A stretch of DNA of 64,000 nt, from contig NC_077222.1 of the NCBI RefSeq assembly GCF_024763615.1, forward strand, positions 98,675,417 to 98,739,416, given 5' to 3'. The stretch comes from Phlebotomus papatasi (taxonomy: Eukaryota; Arthropoda; Insecta; Diptera; Psychodidae). Position numbers and translations under genes: made by a program. The notes under the pieces are model-generated. The model was not told where the DNA came from. It saw only the letters and a list, made by a program, of their open reading frames with translations, and searched no databases. The number at the start of each line of letters is the position of its first letter. Within the stretch, counting starts at the first letter, position 1. Positions 46,301 through 54,211 of this stretch are shown piece after piece.

Positions 46301-46444
46301 CAAAGGATGCAAAATTTTCATGTACGGTCCATTGATTATCCTGAAACAAAAATAACCCTACACGGTAAAAACTGTTGGACACTGACCAAAATATTGGAAC
46401 AAGTTTTCCTTGAAACAAATTTTTTGGAATCAATTTGTATCTAG
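37219..46444 (+). CDS. Zwilch: Zwilch, kinetochore RZZ complex subunit (8 exons)
   Basis: Zwilch joins Rod and Zw10 in the RZZ complex, which brings dynein and Mad1-Mad2 to unattached kinetochores. Exons are 37219-37356, 37415-38124, 38189-38441, 43551-43750, 43815-44089, 45477-45603, 45686-45828 and 46272-46444. All introns are GT-AG and in frame, for 672 codons plus stop; the human protein is 591 and the fly one about 640. Similarity to human ZWILCH is clear in KLWDILKYSASYRDLKVAFN (exon 3), AMLIDAIAHKELSIPCLVGS with LLEIGIEKARKDYEYIF (exon 4), the AKLAQVHIILEHLL helix (exon 5) and the ITRSLLDAPLV/INPIEHYTLDI part (exon 6). Start chosen: first ATG (MERYSEVIDAVYRECG), followed by a good donor. 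The last exon is uncertain: reading through exon 7 would stop at 45835 (617 residues). Confidence 0.9.
37415..38124 (+). CDS. Zwilch: Zwilch exon 2
   Basis: Opens after GGATTTAG. Encodes the variable N-terminal region and the segment with KEFAEGWNTRGRIWFDGQIP and WNSN/NSTCILHQVLPVD. Ends before GTAAGC within a Cys codon. Long antisense frames over it (37454-37918, 37786-38079) are shadows. Confidence 0.93.
38189..38441 (+). CDS. Zwilch: Zwilch exon 3
   Basis: After CCCTGCAG. Encodes KEQIRTSLTELPINF and KLWDILKYSASYRDLKVAFN; ends NRIL before GTGAGT in phase 0. Confidence 0.93.
38700..38900 (-). repeat. Dispersed 'ACCGG/AAATGATGCAAAAGTAC' repeat, reversed copy
   Basis: AAAAGTACTTTTGCATCATT, GTGACTTAAATGCTGTA and AGCGTCCCAAGCTTTGCAAA are reverse complements of the blocks at 9240-9330 and 41880-41965. 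Confidence 0.65.
38960..39670. repeat. 'GAAAATCTGTAGATTTTCGG' repeat region with 35-bp tandem units
   Basis: Units start at 38971, 39006 and 39041 (exact 35-bp period), then the sequence turns into its own reverse complement around 39060-39070 (TTCGGCAGAAATTCTGCCGAA). Related phrases (CAGATTTCTCGGCAGATTTT) recur at 39610-39645, suggesting a larger foldback element. Confidence 0.7.
39740..40121. mobile_element. MITE, 'TAGGGTAAGTGTGCC' family, complete copy
   Basis: Left end TAGGGTAAGTATGCCAAATT, right end AAATTTGGCACGCTTACCCTA; about 382 bp. Confidence 0.8.
40140..40445 (+). repeat. Dispersed 'ACCGGTTCATAACCGATAA' repeat, copy 2
   Basis: Contains CTTATCGGTTCATAACAGGT, AACCGATTTGAACCGATTTA and GGTTTATTACCGGTTCAAAA, and in reverse the 'GAGAAATGCACTCTCTA' block seen at 9550 and 58920. 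Confidence 0.6.
41378..41600. mobile_element. MITE, TAGGGCGTTTCAA family, left-truncated copy
   Basis: Nearly identical to 8520-8744: CTACGACCATATGATCAGAC, AGAGAGGGTCGTTCAGCCAC and right end TTGAAACGCCCTA. About 75 bases of the left arm are missing. Confidence 0.88.
41620..41985 (+). repeat. Dispersed 'ACCGGTTCATAACCGATAA' repeat, copy 3
   Basis: The most complete copy: ACCGATTCATAACCGGATAA, TTTTATCCGAAATTCAATTA, AAATGATGCGAAAGTGCTTT, GCATCTAAGTCACGAGTTCG and GCAAAGCCTGGGACGCTTTG in order. Confidence 0.7.
42204..42720. mobile_element. 517-bp near-perfect palindrome (foldback element)
   Basis: CTACACAGAAAAA at the left and TTTTTTCTGTGTAG at the right; the whole interior is complementary about a centre near 42460, with phrases such as TTCGTAAATGTTCGTAAACA on the left and TGTTTACGAACATTTACGAA on the right. 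A decayed half copy is at 54740-54960 in chaoptin intron 1. Confidence 0.9.
42721..42921. mobile_element. MITE with 'AGCACTACCGAACAT' arms
   Basis: Directly abuts the palindrome. GTAGCACTACCGAACATGGG and GTAGCACCGAACACT pair with AGTGTTTGGTGCTACC and CTATGTTCGGTAGTGCC. Confidence 0.8.
43551..43750 (+). CDS. Zwilch: Zwilch exon 4
   Basis: After TATCTCTTAG. NNNHLAMLIDAIAHKE and SEPLELLLEIGIEKARKDYE align with human ZWILCH SNSLLSKLIHQ and VQMLLEIGLDKLKKDY. Donor GTATGT; the alternative GTAATT at 43773 would break the frame with exon 5. Confidence 0.92.
43815..44089 (+). CDS. Zwilch: Zwilch exon 5
   Basis: After a 64-base intron ending TGTATTTAG. Variable serine-rich part, then VDYRLAKLAQVHIILEHLLL. 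Donor GTAAGA; one spare base T. Confidence 0.92.
44106..45406. mobile_element. 1.3-kb inverted-repeat element in Zwilch intron 5
   Basis: Ends TAGGGGAAAGGCTCATAATT...GACCAG and CTGGTCAAAATTATGAGCCC..CCCTA. It fills almost all of the 1.39-kb intron, beginning 16 bases after the donor. 'TTTGGACA' and 'AAAATTGTACCA' phrases recur inside. No coding frame. Confidence 0.75.
45477..45603 (+). CDS. Zwilch: Zwilch exon 6
   Basis: After TTTTCTCTCGTAG. Encodes NQLITRSLLDAPLVAFKDIN and PIEHYTLDISVPSDQVTDLT; donor GTAAGA. Confidence 0.88.
45686..45828 (+). CDS. Zwilch: Zwilch exon 7
   Basis: After TTTTCCTCGCAG. Encodes KGPNSLSIVMRTMNKFKQVE and FYCTSETIIPPETFP, about where human ZWILCH ends. Donor GTGAGT; if unspliced, a TAG follows two codons later. 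Confidence 0.82.
46272..46444 (+). CDS. Zwilch: Zwilch exon 8 (probable terminal exon, end in repeat DNA)
   Basis: After TGAAATTTCAG, in phase with exon 7. The first ~31 residues (NCIVRTEKQRMQNFHVRSID) look protein-like. From CACGGTAAAAAC (about 46360) on, the sequence belongs to the CGTCCACGGAC-type repeat, so the last ~25 codons and the stop appear to be supplied by a transposable element. An AATAAA is at 46598-46603. Confidence 0.55.
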
Positions 46445-46810
46445 GGTAAATTAAGCTAATACAAAACCTGCTCCAAATGGAAATTTTTCGCTACTCCAAA
46501 TGGAAACGTCATTGTTTTCATGATTCATACAGTACTAAATTGCTATATTTATATATTTTCTATACCTCAGTTTCATTATTTAGTTAATTTTGCTCTAAAT
46601 AAAGCGAAAATCCATTCATATTCATATATATAGTCAGGAACAAATTGGCACATTTTTTATAACAATATTATTCCTACATCTGTAACATATTTGTTCCACA
46701 AACTTTCGGTGTCCGTGGACGAGGTAATTTTTGGAACAAAATTGTTACACATATGGGGAATGTGTTTATTCCCATTTGTCGGGAACAAATTCGTGTAAAA
46801 GATTTCGTCT
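46355..46810. repeat. 'CGTCCACGGAC' repeat over the Zwilch 3' end
   Basis: CACGGTAAAAACTG at the left; GTGTCCGTGGACGAGGTAAT at 46711-46730 and TTGTTCCACAAACTTTCGGT are reverse complements of phrases at 27090-27350. Confidence 0.6.
46598..46603 (+). terminator. Possible Zwilch polyadenylation signal
   Basis: AATAAA 154 bases after the exon 8 stop; lies in repeat-derived DNA. Confidence 0.3.
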
Positions 46811-47748
46811 TTTACACTTTTTATATATTTTAAAGTTATAAAAAATTTAGAAAAATCATTCCCATTTCTTTTAATAAGTTCAGGAGGTAGGGAATTAATA
46901 GATCTTCGTAGAATGCAAAGTTCTGGAGCATCGAATTCGTAAATTTGATTAAATTAGTGTTGCGCTATATCTCTAAACATTTTCGAAAAAATTCCTACCT
47001 CTTTTCCTGTCTCTACTTGGGTGAAATTTGTGAAGTTAGGTATCACTACACACACAGTAAAAAAATGTGTAAAATTTTACTGCTATAATAATGCAAAATC
47101 GACCACTTTTGTTGTTTAATTTAAAAATGTTTAAAAAATACACAAAATTTTGGTAATTTATTGTCATGTAATTGAAAATTACCACTATTGTAGTTGAGAA
47201 ATTTTCAACAATGTTGTTCAATTTGAAAATGTGTAAAATTTTAACACTATAATAGTGTGAATTCGGATAAATTAATTATTTAATTGCTATCTGTATTAAA
47301 ATTTCTCACAATAATAGTCATAAATTTTTCTTAACAATCTTTCGTGATTTAAAACTGTTGAATAAATCTAAGAATTACCACTATTATAGTATGATTATAA
47401 TTTTTCACATTATTATAGTGTGAAACCTTGTGTATTTCAACCAAAGTTGTTGAATTTTTAAACAAAAGTTGTTGAATTTTGCGACAAAAGTTGTTGAATT
47501 TTTAAAGAAAAGTTGTTAATTTTTGAGACAACAGTTATTGAATTTTTAAACAAAAGTTGTGTAAAAATTGTTGAATTTCCAATTAAGACTTATACTTCAG
47601 TCGAAATGCTTTTCATTGGGCAAAAGTCATATAGTACATCAAATATTTATATATATTTTTTTTTGTATGTATTTGAAACAATCTGTATAATAATTACAAT
47701 AAGTTTCTTGTTAGGCCAACGAATGAAAGAAAAAAAATGACATGAAGG

Positions 47749-47941
47749 TGATATGCGACATTAAAAATACACAATTTGGTTTATCACAAAAGGTTTTTAT
47801 TTAGGCTGATGTCGCATATTCGTTCACTGGGAGGCGAAAGAGGACTAACTGCACTCTTTGCGCCTTTTTATACATTGGTTTGCTATAAAAGTTTAGGGAG
47901 CAATATTTCATAAATTTCATAGTTATATTTCATATATAACA
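47749..47941 (-). repeat. 3' LTR
   Basis: 193 bp, identical to the 5' LTR except for one base seen by eye at 47843. Confidence 0.95.
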
Positions 47942-48028
47942 CCACTCCCTTTTTCAAAAGCTTTTTCCTTCATTTTCTTACAAACTAACAATGGTTGGTC
48001 TCCCATGCTTCGAAAATCAAACAATAAT

Positions 48029-50089
48029 TCAATGATACATCAATCTTCTAGGTGGACGGCGGATCCTATCTGATTTTCGAGCGAAACCATGAAAAGGTGA
48101 ATCTGAGTCGCTCTCTTCTGACTCTGCTGTACTAAACTTCGAATTTGAGGATGAGGAATCATTTACTTCAATTATTTCCTCCCCCTCTTCAAAAATGAAA
48201 GAATATTTCTGGGGAATTTTTCCCTTGTGAATTTTAAGCTGATCTTCGTGGGCCTGGATGATTCTATTTTCAACTGCAATCATATATCTTACTTTACTTA
48301 AAACTTTTAATATTTTTCCAGGAACCCACTTTGCAAAATCTTTACTTGTAATTCTGTATAAAATATTATCGTTAACTTTAAATTTTTGTTTAATGTTTTC
48401 AAAAGTTACTTTTTTCTCCTGTCTAATACTACCCTTTACTTTACTTGAATTCTGAAAAAGTGGATTAATTATGTTAGTCTTATTTCTCGGAGCAAAATTA
48501 AAAACTAATTCCGCCGGGGAAATCTGTGTAGCGGTAGTTGGTGTCTGATTATATCGCGACATGATATTTCTCAGAATTTGCGACAACTTATGCGGAGGAG
48601 CACTGCCCGTTCTAACCATCTCTTTTCTTAAAGAATTTTTCATAGTTTGTACGGCACGTTCACACAAACCATTGCTCTGAGGGTGATACGGTGGGCTTTT
48701 TCGCACAAGAATGTCCTTACCATGACAGAAGTTATTGAAGTGTTCTGAAGCGAACGGTGGGCCGTTATCGGAAACGATTTCGCGAGGAATTCCCATTCGA
48801 GCAAAACAATCATTTAACTTATCCTCGACACTCTCAGCTGACGTATTGTTCATGAGATATAAATCTATCCATTTGCTGTAGCTATCGATAATAATCAAGA
48901 CTGATTTTCCTCCGAAGTGAAAAAAATCCAGGTGGATCCTTTCAAATGGAACTTGAGTCTTTTTCCAGGGAACCAAATTTGATGATTTAGCCCTCCCAGT
49001 AATTGCACATTCCTCACATTGACCCACAAATTTTTCAATGTCTCCCTCCAACCCTCTCCACCAAAGCAATTGTCTTGCTACCATTTTCATGCGAGTGATT
49101 CCTATATGAGTTTCATGTAGGATATAAAGCATCTTTCTACGCAACTTCCGGGGGATCAAAATCCTATACCCATAGTAAACGCAGTCATCTTCAACAGATA
49201 GGGATAACCTGAATTTCCAGTAAAATTTTTGCACGTCCGAGAGATTCTTAGGATTTTCTGGCCATCCGTTTAGGATTATTTCTTTTAATTTAGAGATCTC
49301 ACGATCTGACTTGGACGCTGCCTTAATTATTTCGTAATTTAGGGGACTTTCTCGTGTTTGGAATATTCCCACACGAATTTCTTCTTGTTCATTGTCTTCT
49401 TCAAGCGGTAATCTTGAGAGACCATCGCAATTACCCTGCGACTTACCCTTTCTGTATTTCAACTCGCAATCAAGGGATGAGATTATCTCCTGCCAACGCA
49501 GCATACGTGGAGATAAAAGGATGGAGGTTGATTTCTTAACATCAAAAATAGATATTAAAGGACGGTGATCTGTGTATATCACAAATTTGTGCCCATAAAG
49601 AAATTTATAGAATTTTTGGATAGCAAAAATTATCGCTGCCGCCTCCTTGTCAAGCTGGGAATAATTTTTTTCCGCGGGTGAGAGAGTACGAGATGCATAA
49701 TAAACAGGTCGTTCCTCACCATCTTCACAGATGTGCGATAAAACCGCACCCAGCCCGTCAGGTGACGCATCAGCCGCTACCACTATAGGTAACGAGGGAT
49801 TGAAATGAGTCAAAATTTGCTCATCACAAAGCAACTTCTTGCACCGTAAGAAACATTGCGAATGTTCTTCGGTCCATTTGAGTTTCTGACCCTCGCGATT
49901 TTCGGTCTTTAAGAGATTGTATAGTGGCTTGAGCTTGTTAGCCAAATCTGGAATGAATTTGCCATAATAATTGACAAGACCCAATAGCGCTTGCAATTGT
50001 TTCAGTGTTTTGGGTTGAGGTGCATTTTCAAGTGCCCTCAATTTCTCTGGATTGGGTTGGATTCCCGATTTCGAGATCACATGTCCCAA
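48029..50089 (-). CDS. Retrotransposon C-terminal reverse transcriptase, RNase H and integrase
   Basis: 686 codons. RT thumb (LGLVNYYGKFIPD), RNase H (AADASPDGLGAVLSH about residue 103, LDKEAAAIIFAI, YTDHRPL), then integrase with an HHCC finger near 328-367 and the DD35E triad (LDFFHF about 383, SDNGPPF about 442, SNGLCERA about 477). Ends in the RRPPRRL motif common at gypsy C-termini. It continues the first ORF in another frame; the break is consistent with loss of one base near the five-A run at 50109-50113. Confidence 0.93.
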   Translation of the reverse strand: MGHVISKSGIQPNPEKLRALENAPQPKTLKQLQALLGLVNYYGKFIPDLANKLKPLYNLLKTENREGQKLKWTEEHSQCFLRCKKLLCDEQILTHFNPSLPIVVAADASPDGLGAVLSHICEDGEERPVYYASRTLSPAEKNYSQLDKEAAAIIFAIQKFYKFLYGHKFVIYTDHRPLISIFDVKKSTSILLSPRMLRWQEIISSLDCELKYRKGKSQGNCDGLSRLPLEEDNEQEEIRVGIFQTRESPLNYEIIKAASKSDREISKLKEIILNGWPENPKNLSDVQKFYWKFRLSLSVEDDCVYYGYRILIPRKLRRKMLYILHETHIGITRMKMVARQLLWWRGLEGDIEKFVGQCEECAITGRAKSSNLVPWKKTQVPFERIHLDFFHFGGKSVLIIIDSYSKWIDLYLMNNTSAESVEDKLNDCFARMGIPREIVSDNGPPFASEHFNNFCHGKDILVRKSPPYHPQSNGLCERAVQTMKNSLRKEMVRTGSAPPHKLSQILRNIMSRYNQTPTTATQISPAELVFNFAPRNKTNIINPLFQNSSKVKGSIRQEKKVTFENIKQKFKVNDNILYRITSKDFAKWVPGKILKVLSKVRYMIAVENRIIQAHEDQLKIHKGKIPQKYSFIFEEGEEIIEVNDSSSSNSKFSTAESEESDSDSPFHGFARKSDRIRRPPRRLMYH

Positions 50090-52116
50090 AAATTTGATAG
50101 AAGTTTCGAAAAACTTGCATTATTCAAATTAATTTTAACATTATGCTCTTCAAGCTTTCCCAAGACGTCCCATAAGATGGCTTTTACCCCCTCCCGAGTT
50201 TGCCCATAAACCAGGATATCATCCAGGTAGCAAACAACTCCTTGGACATTTCCTAACAATTGGTCCATGAAACTTTGAAAAATACTCGGAGCGGAAGCAA
50301 CTCCAAAAGGTAGACGCTTGAATCTGAAGAGACCCTTTAGGGTATTTATGGTGAGAAATTCCCTTGAATTTTCTTCAACCATAATCTGTTGGTATGCCCC
50401 TTTTAAGTCGATTGAACAGAAAATTTTCCCTGTCCCTAACTTGGCCAGAAGATCATCTATCTGAGGTAAAGGGTAATGTTCCTTCTCTAGGAATTTGTTG
50501 ATGGTGACTTTGAAATCCACACATATCCTGATTGTATCCCCTTTTGGAACCACCACAATCGGACTTGCCCATTGACTGTGTTGCACGGATTCAATTACAC
50601 CCCCCTCCCTCAATCTTTCCAATTCATCACTCACTTTATCGCGAATATGAAAAGGGATCACGCGTGATTTGAAAAAAATTGGTTTAGCATCTTCTTTGAG
50701 ATGAATTTTCGCTGTAAAATTCGCGATTGGATTTTTATCCTTATTATCAGTTACGCGAGGAAAAGTTGATTTAATTTCTTCAATGAAATTCTCATCAATT
50801 TTGGCCACACCATTCGGATCAAAAGTACCGATTATACCCTCTTGCCATTTGGGGAACAATCTGTACAGCCATTCCCTACCGAGCAATGGTAAAGATCTTC
50901 TCTTAGCAGCGATCACGTACAAAAAGAGATGTTTAGATCGAACACTCACCAAGAATCTTCCTTTAAGATCAACCGGATCTCCATTGGCAAGCATAAGATT
51001 CAAATCAGTGGGCTCCAGTTGCGCATCAGGAAAAATTTCTCCGAAAACATCATCACCAATCACCGATACCACAGCCCCAGTGTCCACTTCGAAAGTTACC
51101 TCTTTGTCGTTTACTCTAATAGAAAGAAGCATGGGGTTAGTATAAATATTAGTTGATGACGTCGAATATAGAGAAAAAAGATTGTAAATCTCACTCGTTC
51201 CTGCACTGCTCCAGCATACAGATGCCCAATGTCCTCTCTTCCCGCACACACGACAAGTAGAATTGGCTGCTTTGCATTCTCCTTTTTTATGACTTAATCC
51301 GCACCGGTTACATTGTTGTCCACTCTGGTCCGTTAAGCCTTTGGATTTGTCTCGTTGCTTCTTTCCGTCCATGTGGCGTGATTTTCCATGTGGCTGCCTC
51401 GTGGTCGATGATTTTTTCCGTGACCCATCAGCATGCTCAACCGCGTGTGTTGGTATTGCAGATCCTCCCATAGACTGAATATTCCGTCTTGCACGAAATT
51501 CCGCAATACAGATGTCTTTCGCTCTCTCCCAAGTCAGTTCAGTCTGAAGAATTAGCTTTGACTGAATCTGTTGGTCATTTATTCCACTGACCAATCTGTC
51601 TCTTAGAGCTTCCTCTAAGAATGATCCGAAATGGCAATCCTGTGAGAGACTTTTGAGTTCTACGATGTAATCTTCTATGCTCTCACCGTCGTGACGAAAA
51701 CGCATGTTGAATGTGCATCTATCCGAAATCACGTTATTTGTCTCTTTGAAGTGCTTCTCGAGAATTGTCATCACCTCATCGTAACTTTTGTCTTCGGGTT
51801 TCTCTGGAGACAATAATGAGACCAATTTTGAGTAGCAGGTGGGCCCCATCAAGGTGATAGCAATGGATAATTTGCGACTATCCTCGATTCCGCTTCCAGA
51901 TATCAGGTGATTCATGCGATTCCGGTAGTGTGTAAAATTTTCACCGGGCATGTAAGCCTCAATTGAGCCAATGAGTGTAGACATTTTTGGCTTAATCTGC
52001 ACACTCACATCCACTTCACTACTTTCACGATCGAATTGTTCTTGAACAGATTCACTACTGTTTGATTCGTGATCAGATTCACTACGTTTTAGCTCGTCGC
52101 CAGTGATATGCGACAT
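50077..52116 (-). CDS. Retrotransposon gag, protease and N-terminal reverse transcriptase
   Basis: 679 codons. Gag core with FTHYRNRMNHLI and the FRHDGESIEDYIVELKSLSQ region, two zinc knuckles around residues 267-302 (CX2CX3HX4C and CX2CX4HX4C), an aspartic protease with the DTGA motif near residue 341, then RT with YPLPQIDDLLAKL, SIDLKGAYQQI, LPFGVASAP and the catalytic YLDD near 628. The frame breaks shortly after YLDD. The first ATG lies in the LTR and reads across the primer-binding site; the next in-frame ATG is at residue 45. Confidence 0.93.
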   Translation of the reverse strand: MSHITGDELKRSESDHESNSSESVQEQFDRESSEVDVSVQIKPKMSTLIGSIEAYMPGENFTHYRNRMNHLISGSGIEDSRKLSIAITLMGPTCYSKLVSLLSPEKPEDKSYDEVMTILEKHFKETNNVISDRCTFNMRFRHDGESIEDYIVELKSLSQDCHFGSFLEEALRDRLVSGINDQQIQSKLILQTELTWERAKDICIAEFRARRNIQSMGGSAIPTHAVEHADGSRKKSSTTRQPHGKSRHMDGKKQRDKSKGLTDQSGQQCNRCGLSHKKGECKAANSTCRVCGKRGHWASVCWSSAGTSEIYNLFSLYSTSSTNIYTNPMLLSIRVNDKEVTFEVDTGAVVSVIGDDVFGEIFPDAQLEPTDLNLMLANGDPVDLKGRFLVSVRSKHLFLYVIAAKRRSLPLLGREWLYRLFPKWQEGIIGTFDPNGVAKIDENFIEEIKSTFPRVTDNKDKNPIANFTAKIHLKEDAKPIFFKSRVIPFHIRDKVSDELERLREGGVIESVQHSQWASPIVVVPKGDTIRICVDFKVTINKFLEKEHYPLPQIDDLLAKLGTGKIFCSIDLKGAYQQIMVEENSREFLTINTLKGLFRFKRLPFGVASAPSIFQSFMDQLLGNVQGVVCYLDDILVYGQTREGVKAILWDVLGKLEEHNVKINLNNASFSKLLSNFWDM
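52091..52102 (-). other. Putative primer-binding site
   Basis: Minus strand reads TGGCGACGAGCT one base after the 5' LTR. TGGCGAC matches the complement of the 3' end of insect tRNA-Ser as I recall it; only 7-8 bases match. Confidence 0.5.
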
Positions 52117-52296
52117 TAAAAATACACAATTTGGTTTATCACAAAAGGTTTTTATTTAGGCTGATGTCGCATATTCGTTCACTGGGAGGCGAAAGAGAAC
52201 TAACTGCACTCTTTGCGCCTTTTTATACATTGGTTTGCTATAAAAGTTTAGGGAGCAATATTTCATAAATTTCATAGTTATATTTCATATATAACA
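52104..52296 (-). repeat. 5' LTR
   Basis: 193 bp. On the minus strand it has a TATA box TATAAAAAGG (52227-52218), an initiator-like GCAGTTAGT about 20 bases on, and AATAAA at 52156-52151. The gag ATG (52116) lies inside its last 13 bases. Confidence 0.95.
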
Positions 52297-52789
52297 GAAG
52301 GGATCTGCTCAATAACAGAATCCAACAAAAATTAACAAAAATGGTTTAAAAACAAAAAAAAAATACCATTTTAATATGACTATAAATAAATATTTATAAA
52401 TGCATATAAATATTTATATGCATAATAAGTATATCGTGAAGATACGAGCATTAGATGTAATCATTTCGCATTAGGAGGATCCCGAGTACAGGAAAAACCA
52501 ATAAAAATTTCTAAAAAGGCAAAAAAATAAAATAAAATCTTCGAAATGGAATGAAAATTCAACATAAACAGAATTCAACAATTTTTGAGTTTACACATAA
52601 AAATTCAACAATTTTTAAATTCAACAATTCCAAATTCAACATCTTGAAATTCAACAATTTTAAATTAAACACTTTTTCCAAATTTATTACACTATAATAG
52701 TGGAGTGAAAGATTACACACTATAATAGTGTTATTTTTTTTTACTGTGAGGGACAATTTGCTACCCTTATTAAGTTTCACTACGAGCAG

Positions 52790-52868
52790 TGGCAGTGCTC
52801 GGACCAAGGATCTCTGCGCCATTGACTCAGCGCTCTATCCATTTAGTCAGAAGATCATTGTTAAACAA
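52790..52868 (-). pseudogene. tRNA-like fossil 1
   Basis: On the minus strand: ACTAAATGGATAGAGCGCTG resembles a tRNA A-box region and TTGGTCCGAGCAC a decayed B box. No full cloverleaf. Likely an old SINE head or tRNA pseudogene. Confidence 0.4.
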
Positions 52869-52942
52869 TTGTGAGCCTACAATTTATAGAATAACCATAA
52901 AGATGTAGCACAACTAAAAATTTAAAATTTAAAAGCTTCAAT

Positions 52943-53022
52943 TTCTGGTGAGCAAAAGAGGATTTGAACCCGAAGCACTAGCAATAGCGAGCTAGCACTC
53001 TATTTCTCAGCTCATTTTCTGC
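52943..53022 (-). pseudogene. tRNA-like fossil 2
   Basis: On the minus strand: TGAGCTGAGAAATAGAGTGC (A-box-like), an anticodon-arm-like CTAGCTCGCTATTGCTAG and a good B box GGGTTCAAATCC. The 5' and 3' ends do not pair well, so a working tRNA is unlikely. Confidence 0.5.
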
Positions 53023-53029
53023 CCTGTTA

Positions 53030-54211
53030 GTTCAATAATCGACAAATTTATGCGAAATATGAACCTGCCTAAATCGGTCATAACTAGCCAATAAATCAGT
53101 GAAATTTATCTAAATCTTAAACCGATAGAAAATGGATGAGAAAGTTAAAAGGACGCTTGTGATATCCTCGAACTCATGAGTTCAGTGGTACAGCTGTGAA
53201 TTGGTTTGTCAAAACAACATTATCGAACCAAATAAAGTTCTTGAGCAAATTTCAGAGCGTAGCATTGAACTCGCAAGTTAGAGCATTTCACATATTTTTA
53301 ATCAAGATTTCCATAAATTAAGCAATCAATTTTTATATCTTATGGAAACTCCTAATTTCATTTTGCAGATGACATCGGGAGAGATTTGTACTTGGTGTAT
53401 CGCTATTTGAAAATTAGGACATTGAACCGAAATGGAATTGCATAGATTTCATCCAACATCATCGAACAATTAATTTGTATTCAAAATCGATATGAGCTAA
53501 TAATTACTAAATGCACAAATTAATCATGAGAGTGTTGTTATTGAGTTTAGAGCACTATGGTAAATTATGCTGGAATTATTGGCCGCTGCCCACGTAATTA
53601 ATGCAGATGGTAAAAAAGGGGAAGTGATGGCAAATGTTTGAGGTCAATACAAGTGTGAACAAATTCTATCGGATAGAAAATGGGAAATGCTCTAAGACAC
53701 GAGTGAGAAAAAAACGGGAACACTGGAGTATACTTTTTTTTTGCTCAATACTGAAATACAATATCTGTAATTTAATTAACGTGGTGAAGCGGTTAAATTG
53801 TTACTTTCAGACCAATTTGACTTTAGTAGTTTGGTGAACGTTGGACGATTTGGAAGATAGTTCCAGAAAAAGTGCTTTTCCACCTCCTTTTTTGCCATTC
53901 AGTGGAAGTTATGGTGAGAGGATAGAGAGTGTTAGTGCAATTAAGGTTTTAGGAGAGCAATTTTCCTAGCATTTAATAGCCAAAAAAAGAAAAGAAGTGT
54001 TCTGTGAAAGTGAAAATTTACGAATTTTTGCAGAGAGAGAGAGTTTCTCGTGGAAACTTTTCTTAGAGATCTCCATCCAGATGATTACTCACATCTAATT
54101 ATCATAAATTCAATATACAAGTGATGTAATTGACGTTGGAGATGATAGTTTTCTAGAACGACACAGTTTCAGCAAAAAAAATAAATAAATAAAAAATAAA
54201 AAGTTAGGAAA
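53030..54211. promoter_or_regulatory. chaoptin upstream region
   Basis: About 1.2 kb free of recognised transposon ends. Contains the TAATTTAATTA site listed separately. The last 30 bases before the start are A-rich. Confidence 0.4.
53768..53778 (+). promoter_or_regulatory. P3/RCSI-type paired homeodomain site
   Basis: TAATTTAATTA fits TAATYNRATTA, the dimeric site (P3, or RCSI in rhodopsin promoters) bound by Pax6/Pph13-type factors. It lies 434 bases before the chaoptin ATG. Fly chaoptin depends on Pph13 and Otd, as I recall, so the site fits the gene. A single 11-base match can be chance in AT-rich DNA. Confidence 0.45.

Larger units (their letters stand above)
47749..52296 (-). mobile_element. 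Ty3/gypsy LTR retrotransposon, Mag-like, nearly intact
   Basis: 4,548 bp with two 193-bp LTRs (TG...CA) and a 5-bp target duplication GAAGG at 47744-47748 and 52297-52301. One long gag-pol frame on the minus strand is split in two by a frame break within reverse transcriptase. The order PR-RT-RNaseH-INT and the pair of zinc knuckles fit the Mag lineage. The LTRs differ at one base by eye (47843 G, 52198 A), so the insertion is recent. A primer-binding-like TGGCGAC follows the 5' LTR by one base, as in elements primed by tRNA-Ser, and a purine tract (AAAAAGGGAGTGG) precedes the 3' LTR. Confidence 0.95.
47053..52748. mobile_element. Foldback MITE split by an LTR retrotransposon
   Basis: CACAGTAAAAAAATGTGTAA (47053) and TTTTTTTTTACTGTG (ending 52748) are terminal inverted repeats, each followed by 'CTATAATAGTG'-type and 'AAAAATTGTTGAATTT'-type phrases. 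Removing the LTR element leaves a foldback of about 1.1 kb. Confidence 0.7.
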
